Source of the DNA: Parus major
Taxonomy: Eukaryota; Chordata; Aves; Passeriformes; Paridae
Reading direction: 5' to 3'
Length of the DNA stretch: 64,000 nt
NCBI RefSeq assembly: GCF_001522545.3
Contig: NC_031774.1
Location: 22,368,566 to 22,432,565, forward strand
Shown here: positions 55,101 to 64,000 of the stretch, piece after piece
How the letters are laid out: every line of letters starts with the position of its first letter
Numbering within the stretch: position 1 is the first letter of the stretch
Program-made: the position numbers and the translations under genes
Notes under the pieces: model-generated
Told to the model about the DNA's origin: nothing
Seen by the model: the letters and a program-made list of their open reading frames with translations, nothing else
Database searches by the model: none

Positions 55101-57754
55101 ACAACGCAAACACACGCACCAAAGTTTCTTAGAGAGAAAAAAATTTAATTAAACAGTGCTTGTTTAAGGGCATCTGAAGGCTTATTGTTTAATGGATAGC
55201 AGAGAAGGTGGTTTGGTATGAGGCAAAAATTACAAGACTAGATTGCTGCAGAGCTACAAGATAAACAGAAGAAACACAGTGTATGCTTGCCTCCTCACAG
55301 GCATTCTGGCTAGTAACTTAATGAGTTCATAGCCTTCAAAAGATTCAGCTTTCTCCCAGGTATTCAAGACAAAATTTTTATTTCCTATTATTTCACTTTT
55401 CTGTGAGCTACAATAAAAATCTGGGGGTCTCTTTTCCATGTACTCATCAATCCTTCTATTGATATAGACCTGACTACACCGAGAATAAAGTCTCAAGTAT
55501 TCATTTTGTTCAATATAAAACAAAATCAGTTTTCATGTACCAATGTCCCAGGATTCCAAAATATAACTAATTGGTAGTCTTAAAGGAAACAAATCTCTAG
55601 AAACATGCATCTAGCAAGCAGGGTATTGCTAGATTTCTTCCTCTGAGAAGTACTGAACTTCAAGCACTAGAGGATCATATGACCCAGGGGGATAAGATCA
55701 TAGCATCTACAGTCGTACATTTCTGAATTATTAACAGTAATGCTATAATTTTGTATCATTTCATGATCATTTTCTCAAAGATGATGACCTAATTATTCAT
55801 TAGGTACTTAGAATATGTAAGGAGGCATGTGTGCCATGCCAATGTTTTGTCAGATACAGTCTGCTGAGGAATTGCCACATTTTATAGGTGCAGCTTCTAC
55901 AACACCAGTGTTCTGTTTTGTCATTACCACACCAGAAGACCTGCTTTCACCTTTGGGCTCACCTTAGGTATTCTGTTATTTACCTTCTTCCGTTGTATTT
56001 TTAACTGAGTTACCTGACTACAGAAAGATTTTAGTGTTAATTTATTTCTGAATATTATTTCTGAATCACACTCTAAGAAATGAGCTAGAAATGATGGGCT
56101 CCGAAGCTGTAAGTAAACAGCTTAAAAACAAAACATTTTCAAAATCTATAAACCTATATAAATTAGCTAATGTAGTATTTGTGGAGAAACAATTAAAGTA
56201 GTTTTTCCCAAAAATAAACTGCATTGACTTAATCGCTGAGGAAGAAATGTTCAGGGGTTTGGATTTTTTTTTTCAAGTTGAAAAGGAAAGTAGTAGTATA
56301 TGTACAATTCAAAATAAAGTATAAAAAAAATAATTATTATTTAGCCTGCATTTGTACCTCTGAAATACCACATTTGCCTGAATTACTGGAAAATTTGCCA
56401 GCATCACTTAGGCAGGAAACTAACATAAAATTGCTTCCTTGGTAGCTCCAAAATACAGAAACGCCAGTTGACTCTAGGCATCTTTTGTCACAAAAATTCA
56501 TCTTTTGCACTTCCTGGCTGCTTTTACTAATTTTCCATTACCCTTCAATCAGTCTTTAAATCTCAATTGGTATCCAAGCTCATTTTCACAGATATGTCTA
56601 TTTAACACTACAGTAAATGTATCTTTTTCCCCCCAGAGATTTTCAACTTTGATTTTGTTATTCTTTGTCGAGAGACAAAATAATTTTTCAGTTGAGGGAC
56701 ACATTACTGGAGGGGATTTACAGGCTCAGTCCTGCAAGAAATGCCAGAAAGTACTGCTTTGTAATTCCTTCACATACCAATCCAGTTCCATCTCACCACT
56801 ATTTCAATTGGAAGCCTGCTGCTGAACTGCACATTGCCAGAGATTTCCTTTTAGTTTTCAGCCTAAAATTTATTCATGGTCAAGTGCATCCATTCATTAT
56901 TTTAACACTGTCCTTGGTCTATTCATAAACATAATTAAATATACTTTTGCTGTGCTAAGGTCAACTAGCCATGCTGTTTTAACCTTTATTCATGTGGCAT
57001 TTTCTGAGTCTCTGAACAGTAAACATTTTCTGTACTTCCAGTAATCCAAACTGGATTGCACTGGAAGCTATAAAATGCTATTAAATATTTTTTTTAATTT
57101 GGAAACAATCTCTTGTCATCCTACATATTATATGTATCTATATATACAACCATCAAATCTATGAATTTATTTGTAAAATTATTTTGTAAATTATCTCTTT
57201 TCTTAATGAGAGCTGACTGGCAAGAGATTTCAAAACACTAAGAATTACTAACAATCTTATGACATGCATAAAAATTCATCCTTGTATATTTTATTGTAAC
57301 CTACTATTTTTGGGTAAGCTGTTAGATTTTTTTAAAGTAGTCCAGACTGACAGGTTCTAAAAATGGGATAACCTGAAGTATTTTACTTAGAAGTAATTAC
57401 ATTCAGTGCCAAAATGCTAAGTGGCCATCCATAATAACCTAAACCCTGAATTATTTTTGGAAGAGAAACAGAAAAGGTAAGTAAATTGTGTCAGAGTGTA
57501 AATGTAAGCAATTTAGCCACTGAAGTAATCCTGCTGTAACCTACTGTCCACAAAGCTGAGCAGCACTGTGCCCTACACAACTGTTGTACTACACAAGTGC
57601 TTTAAATTTCAATGAAACTCCAGCTAGCTTTTCCTTCTTTTGTGGATTTTGTGTTGTTGAATTTTTTCAGTCTAAGGCAATGTCTAGAAATTACCAGTAG
57701 TAAAGAATCTGTTCATGGCATTGTTTACAAAAGCTCCTAAGAGACAGTGACTAC
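43136..57754. other. Intergenic DNA downstream of FUT8
   Basis: I recognise no gene, RNA gene or mobile element in this span. A 63-base patch at 50132-50194 contains a single G and no C. Minus-strand open segments at 47337-47606 and 48289-48530 have splice-like edges but no recognisable homology (see findings). The rest is AT-rich sequence with short chance open frames. Confidence 0.65.
50132..50194. repeat. Almost pure A/T tract
   Basis: Of 63 bases only one is G (50163) and none is C. The tract is built of AATTTTAAA/TTTAAATTT-like words, many of them self-complementary. Such tracts unwind easily and can act as scaffold-attachment DNA. That role is inference. Confidence 0.75.
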
Positions 57755-57784
57755 TTTATTGATGAATGTAACCTTTATTTTATT
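57755..57784 (-). promoter_or_regulatory. Candidate FUT8 polyadenylation signals (three AATAAA)
   Basis: On the minus strand three canonical AATAAA hexamers occur within 30 bases (plus-strand TTTATT at 57755-57760, 57774-57779 and 57779-57784). They lie about 630-655 nt downstream of the FUT8 stop. Clustering of the canonical hexamer at a plausible distance is the only evidence. In DNA this AT-rich the hexamer also occurs by chance. Confidence 0.4.
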
Positions 57785-58409
57785 AATTATGAGAAGTAAT
57801 CAATGGAATGCTAAAAAAACCCCATACTTGTAAAGAAATCTAGTCTGAAATCTGAATCTGTCGTTTGAAGCAAGTTCAGTGGTCATGGTAACACCAGATG
57901 AAAGTGGACTCTTGCCCATTGTGAAACAGGCATGGCTCTTCTAAAAAGGTCACAAACTTTTCAAATATAGGCACCATGTTTCAAATTTTGCACATACAAA
58001 ATATGTTCATGTCACTCAAATTACACAATGTGGCAGTGTTATAAGTCTGAACATTATTGTCAATTAATGGCGGAGGAAAGAGCCCGAAGCTCACGTAAGA
58101 CTAATGACTGGGACAACTCCTGAAAAGAGACAAGAAGTATAAAACAACAGTTTTCCTGTTGTACGTGGGATTGTGTGTGCATGTGTGAGAGTGCATATAA
58201 CAAAAATGTTTAAGAGTAAGTTCAGACAACAGCCCATCCACTTGTTCTCAGTTTCTTCTCCAGTTTCATTGCAAAGGCTTTGATTTTAACCGCATGATAA
58301 AATGCAAATTCGAATCCCATAGAAACCAATAGTTAGTGTGTTGTTGACTGGTTTGAACCAATCAAAATTGAGTTTTATTATAATAACTTCTGAATGTCTT
58401 CCTTTTAAT
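57755..58409 (-). other. FUT8: Probable FUT8 3' untranslated region
   Basis: This is the stretch between the FUT8 stop codon and the first dense cluster of AATAAA signals on the minus strand. There is no coding potential and no obvious repeat. The far edge is inferred only from the poly(A) signal cluster. Another AATAAA lies only about 30 nt past the stop (58374-58379) and a further one at 57290-57295, so shorter or longer transcripts are possible. No transcript evidence is available from sequence alone. Confidence 0.4.
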
Positions 58410-58727
58410 CTACTTGTCAGCCTCTGGGTATGTAGGATACTTGACTGTCTCAATTTTCTCCTTAACTTTATAGGATGGGTACAGGCCTGTTCTTCCTAAT
58501 TTCCTATTGATGCCTTTTGAATAACCATCCCAGTGGTTTCCAGCTACTCCAATTATATCTCCAGGTTCCATAGGAATTTCATCAGCAGTTCGTGGATGAT
58601 GAGCATAAATAGCAATCTGGTTGTGAGCATTCTGTCCCCCAAAGTAGTAGATATCATCCAAAGAATGGAAATACGCCGAAGCATCTGGATGCAATGTCTG
58701 CATAATTTCATAGGCAACTCGACAAAC
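58410..58727 (-). CDS. FUT8: FUT8 last coding exon (C-terminal SH3 domain) with stop
   Basis: This 318-nt exon encodes the final 105 residues of alpha-(1,6)-fucosyltransferase 8, from [10 protein letters not shown] to [10 protein letters not shown], followed by TAG at 58410-58412. It matches human residues 471-575 with no gap, so the C-terminal length is conserved. It holds the end of the catalytic domain and the lumenal SH3 domain (about residues 502-562), including the [16 protein letters not shown] core. The histidine in GNHW falls exactly at human position 535, a residue reported as needed for activity. Compared with the human protein as I remember it, only a handful of changes appear (such as AYF for ANF, HHP for HQP and EAD for EAE), all conservative in context. 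The 3' splice site is TTTATTTCTAAG|GTTTGTCGA on the minus strand, in phase 0, matching the donor of the upstream exon. The reading frame is intact, so the gene looks functional here. Confidence 0.98.
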   Translation of the reverse strand, partial: VCRVAYEIMQTLHPDASAYFHSLDDIYYFGGQNAHNQIAIYAHHPRTADEIPMEPGDIIGVAGNHWDGYSKGINRKLGRTGLYPSYKVKEKIETVKYPTYPEADK

Positions 58728-58842
58728 CTTAGAAATAAAAACAGAAGTCATTAATATTGTGTGTGACTGAAATATACCACAGAAATCAACAACCAGTGCA
58801 CAATAACATTTCCAAGAGTATCAGGGTCTGGAATGGCTGGGT

Positions 58843-58940
58843 CCAAAAAAAACACATAACCAACCAACTAACAAAAATAGCCCCCAAAAAATTCAAAAAC
58901 CAAGCAACACTAAACTGAAAAACCCGCCAAAAAGCCCCAC
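58843..58940 (-). repeat. G/T-rich strand-asymmetric tract in FUT8 last intron
   Basis: On the plus strand about 98 bases are almost entirely A and C, with roughly five G and seven T. In the FUT8 pre-mRNA the stretch is therefore G/U-rich and includes GTTGGTTGG and GTGTTTTTTTTGG-type words. It begins only about 115 nt upstream of the last exon. It may be a decayed low-complexity or simple-repeat tract. A role in splicing (GU-rich binding proteins) is possible but is inference. Confidence 0.55.
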
Positions 58941-60167
58941 AGAATCCCTGCATATTTGCTACTAATTTTGCAGAATCTTAACTGGGCTCTGGTGATCAGA
59001 TTTAGTAAACAAACAAATAAATACATAGATAAATAATTAGTACAGTGTACTCTTCAGTATAAAACAAAAAACACCTATATGAACACTAGCAATTCTGCTT
59101 TTTAAAATTAATGATCTGTAGCCAATCAAATGTAAAAAATAATTAATTTACTTTTTCTACTACTACTACTAATTGTATTTTACTTCCCTTTGAACCTTTA
59201 GAATTTACATTTTCAAATTTATCCTGCAATAATGAGACCTTGCATTTACTTCCTAAAGGAAGCTCAAATTTTCACAACCAAACAGTTCCGTAAGTCCAAG
59301 GCTTTAAAGTGCTCTTTATATTAGAACAGTGACAGAATTGTGACTGCTGGCAACTTAGAAGAAAAATAAATGAAGCTGAATTCTGTCAAGAAAATAATTA
59401 TGTTGGTGAGAAGAAAGATGCATTTTTACTTGTCATTGTATCCCATTTTATGAAGGGAATTTTCTTCAGACTGAACACATGTTCCCACATCAGAATGATG
59501 TTCTATTTCCCAGAGTTGCCAGAAACACAAAAGTCTACTACTATATTAGAAAAAAACTTTTTCAACAGCTGGCTAAAAAGCTCTTCTCTGTCAGGTGTCT
59601 GACTTGACTACTGTGGATTTTTCTGACTTCTGACCTCCATTACTGTATCCTTCTCTGATTTTGCATAAGTTTGATAAAAGCTGATTAACAATACAGCAGA
59701 TTTCTTCAGTATGAAGAAGCATTTGAGCTTTTTCATAAATTTTCAGTCTATGTTAATATAGTAAAGCTTGATTTTACTTTTATTTTCTCCCTTTGAAGAT
59801 GCAGTGAATAGAACTTTGATCAGTCATACAAGACATATTTGTACTTTCTTAGCTCCTTTGAGAGAGGTATTTGCTTTAAAAATGTAATAGATTTCCTTTT
59901 ATCCCTCTGCATCTGAACTTTAAAACAACTTTTCAGAAATACCTTTCGAAGATCAGTCTGAAGTTAATTATTTCAAAGTACCTGTTACACACCATAATAT
60001 AGAAACAAATTTGATTACCCATATATTTGCAAAAAGGCTATTTATTTTATAGCCTCTGTGACTGTTTTTGTTTTGTTCTCTGTATGTGTGTGTACCCCAG
60101 GAAGCAGACACACATAATACACACTATAAAGATTGTAAATCTTTTCAGTAGAAATATTTTTAGCAAG

Positions 60168-60191
60168 TGTGTCCTGCTAAAACAGGACACA
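60168..60191. repeat. Perfect 9-bp hairpin, 6-nt loop
   Basis: TGTGTCCTG (60168-60176) is followed by the loop CTAAAA and the exact reverse complement CAGGACACA (60183-60191). It lies inside the last FUT8 intron. No function is evident, and one such hairpin could arise by chance in several kilobases. Confidence 0.6.
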
Positions 60192-62308
60192 AAACATTCA
60201 ACATCTCCTCTCAGCAGCTATTTTCTTTGTATCACCAGATCTGGGTGACTAAACAGTAAACTGTTGAGGACAAACAGCAGGCAAAACATCCACGTGCAGA
60301 AATCCAGCCAAAGCCAGCCTTCCATTTTTAATTCTCAGATCCCTTGTTCTGCAGCCTGTATACTTACCTGTACAATGAAAAATACAAAGACTAGTAACTT
60401 CCAGAAGGAAATTATGGCAGAAGGAGCTATGACTAAATGAAGACTAAAGAGATTTTTAAAAAAAAAAAAAGAAATCTTTGTTCTTATGTGTAATCTTAAT
60501 TCTCCCACTATGTTATCCCATGTGGCTTTTCTAGAAAATTAAATTAATCTATTCAATTAATGTGATGCTGCTGAAATATAGTGCCAAGCTAGGACCCTTG
60601 ACTTTCCATTACATGACAAGACTAATTCCTTAACAACAGCAGTTTAAGGAAACCTATTCTTCTAGTCTTTTAGAAAAAAATGTGAAACAAAAGTCAGCAT
60701 AGAATTGATTAATGAGAAAGTCCAAAACCACAATGGAAATAATTTAACCTCACTTTCTCTTCATACCTATTGGACAAAAGATGGTCATTTACTGCCTTAT
60801 TTTTCTTACCTTCAATGCCAAAGTAACTATCAAATAGTTTATTTAAGTGATGAATGGACAAGGATAGCAATTCAATTGTTAGAGATAAGAGAATCAAATT
60901 TTAAACACCTTAAAATGAAACTTTAAGAATAGTGGGAAAACTTGCCATAGTCCTTTTAAAAGCCCAACATATGAAGATTCTATAGAGATCCACCTTGTTG
61001 CATGCCCAGAAAAACTGGTATTAAATTATTTTTGAGGATTTTGAATTATTAAAGGACAATAAATTTCCTAGAACAGATTAAGTTAATTACTGGACCAAAT
61101 TCATAGTCCAGCTATTGACAGTAACACTCTAATATTTGATCTCCTATACTTCAGTAGAATTTTCTGCAACTCTGGAAAACCAAATATGTTATCCAATAAA
61201 CAAGTCTACTGTCAAATGCATGGTGAAAGAGAATGAGAGCTGAGCCCAAAGGCACCATGTACCTCAAAGGTACCCTCAAAGGGGGTTGCATCAGATGCCC
61301 CCCAGAAGTCCTGATCAACCTGTAGCACCTTAACTGTGTTGAAGTATTTTAAACACATATTCTTCTTTCAAAATGACTCCAATACTTAAAATTCAATTAC
61401 AATATATTCTGACCAAGCCATCTGCAGCAATATTTAAACTCTATTTATACCCAAGGTTTTGTTTAAAGCAAACACTTATCACTTTTAACACAGCTATCTG
61501 AATATAATAAAGGCAGAAAACGTTAGAGATTTTTCATTAAGTTTTTATCCAAGACTACATAATTCTTCCTTCAGCCTATAAATTGCCTGTACACCAATGC
61601 ACTTGTGGCATTTAGGAACTACAGCCGTAGGTTTTGTTTCTTTCACTGTGATATGCATTCAGTGGATGTGCTTCAGCTAAATCAAACATTAGCACTACAG
61701 TGGATGGCTCCTGACAGCTCTTCTTAGTGAGGATTTTTACTTTGGATTTTACTCAGGTCTTTGGTCTGAAACAGCCTGTGTTAATAACCTTCTAAATATG
61801 CTATAAAATGTCATTCTCTCTACAGGATGTGGTGAATGGTAAATAAAGTGTATGCACAAGCATGATTCGGGTATAAGAGGCTTTTCTATACTTTTTGTAG
61901 TTTTGCTATCTTCTTGCTACAGCAATTTTATAACGAATTCTGGCTGTCAAAGTCAATAGAACACTGTATTGACCATTTTGTTAACATTAATATTGTGCTT
62001 GCTACCTATCTGTCATTACAGTGCAGCAGAAAATTTACACTTGAGGCTGTGGAAAACATTTTGTTTTCAAGTGCATTTTAACTTTTGAGTTTTGTGTCTA
62101 CTTCCATCTAACAGTACAAATATGTGTGGTTGAAGGGAATAACAACAACAGCAAGTAAAAAACCATCAGTCAGTCTGAGAGAGATCATATCTTGCCATCT
62201 GTGAATTAGGTGGATCAGCATATTAGCTACAAAATACTGCTTGGTGACTTTTTGCATTGCTTTTAATCTTAAAACGGATTTTTATAAACAGAGGCATGAA
62301 AAAAACTA

Positions 62309-64000
<1,692 letters not shown>

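Overview
The window looks like avian nuclear DNA, probably from a songbird. It is AT-rich and intron/intergenic in character, holds several decayed CR1 LINE copies (the dominant bird retroposon), and shows no bacterial gene organisation. The organism call is inference from the repeats and from the one recognisable gene.

Right end (about 57.7-64 kb): the last two coding exons of FUT8, the Golgi alpha-1,6-fucosyltransferase that adds core fucose to N-glycans, lie on the minus strand. The penultimate exon (62360-62510) carries the end of the catalytic domain. The last exon (58410-58727) carries the C-terminal SH3 domain and ends in a TAG stop. They are joined by a 3,632-nt GT-AG intron in phase 0. 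The upstream part of the gene lies beyond base 64000. A cluster of AATAAA signals about 630-655 nt past the stop is the best candidate for the transcript end.

Rest of the window (1 to about 57.7 kb): a gene-poor region downstream of FUT8 in which I recognise no further protein gene. What can be supported is four CR1 LINE fragments (about 14.7-15.2, 25.7-26.1, 35.5-36.1 and 41.9-43.1 kb), one ancient MIR/CORE-SINE-like fossil (about 24.1-24.25 kb), a 211-bp TTCTA pentanucleotide satellite (32.0-32.2 kb), several short microsatellites, a few near-perfect inverted repeats (the best is a nested hairpin at 37.41-37.46 kb), and two patches with far more CpG than their surroundings (about 1.2-1.8 and 9.1-9.6 kb). 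The second patch contains a TATAAATA box.

No tRNA, rRNA, CRISPR array, intact transposon or retroviral gene set was seen. I found no convincing new biological system. The observations most worth checking are the CpG/TATA patch near 9.4 kb, the 37.4 kb hairpin, the SINE fossil, and some minus-strand open segments with splice-like edges at 41.6-48.5 kb. The last could equally be chance.
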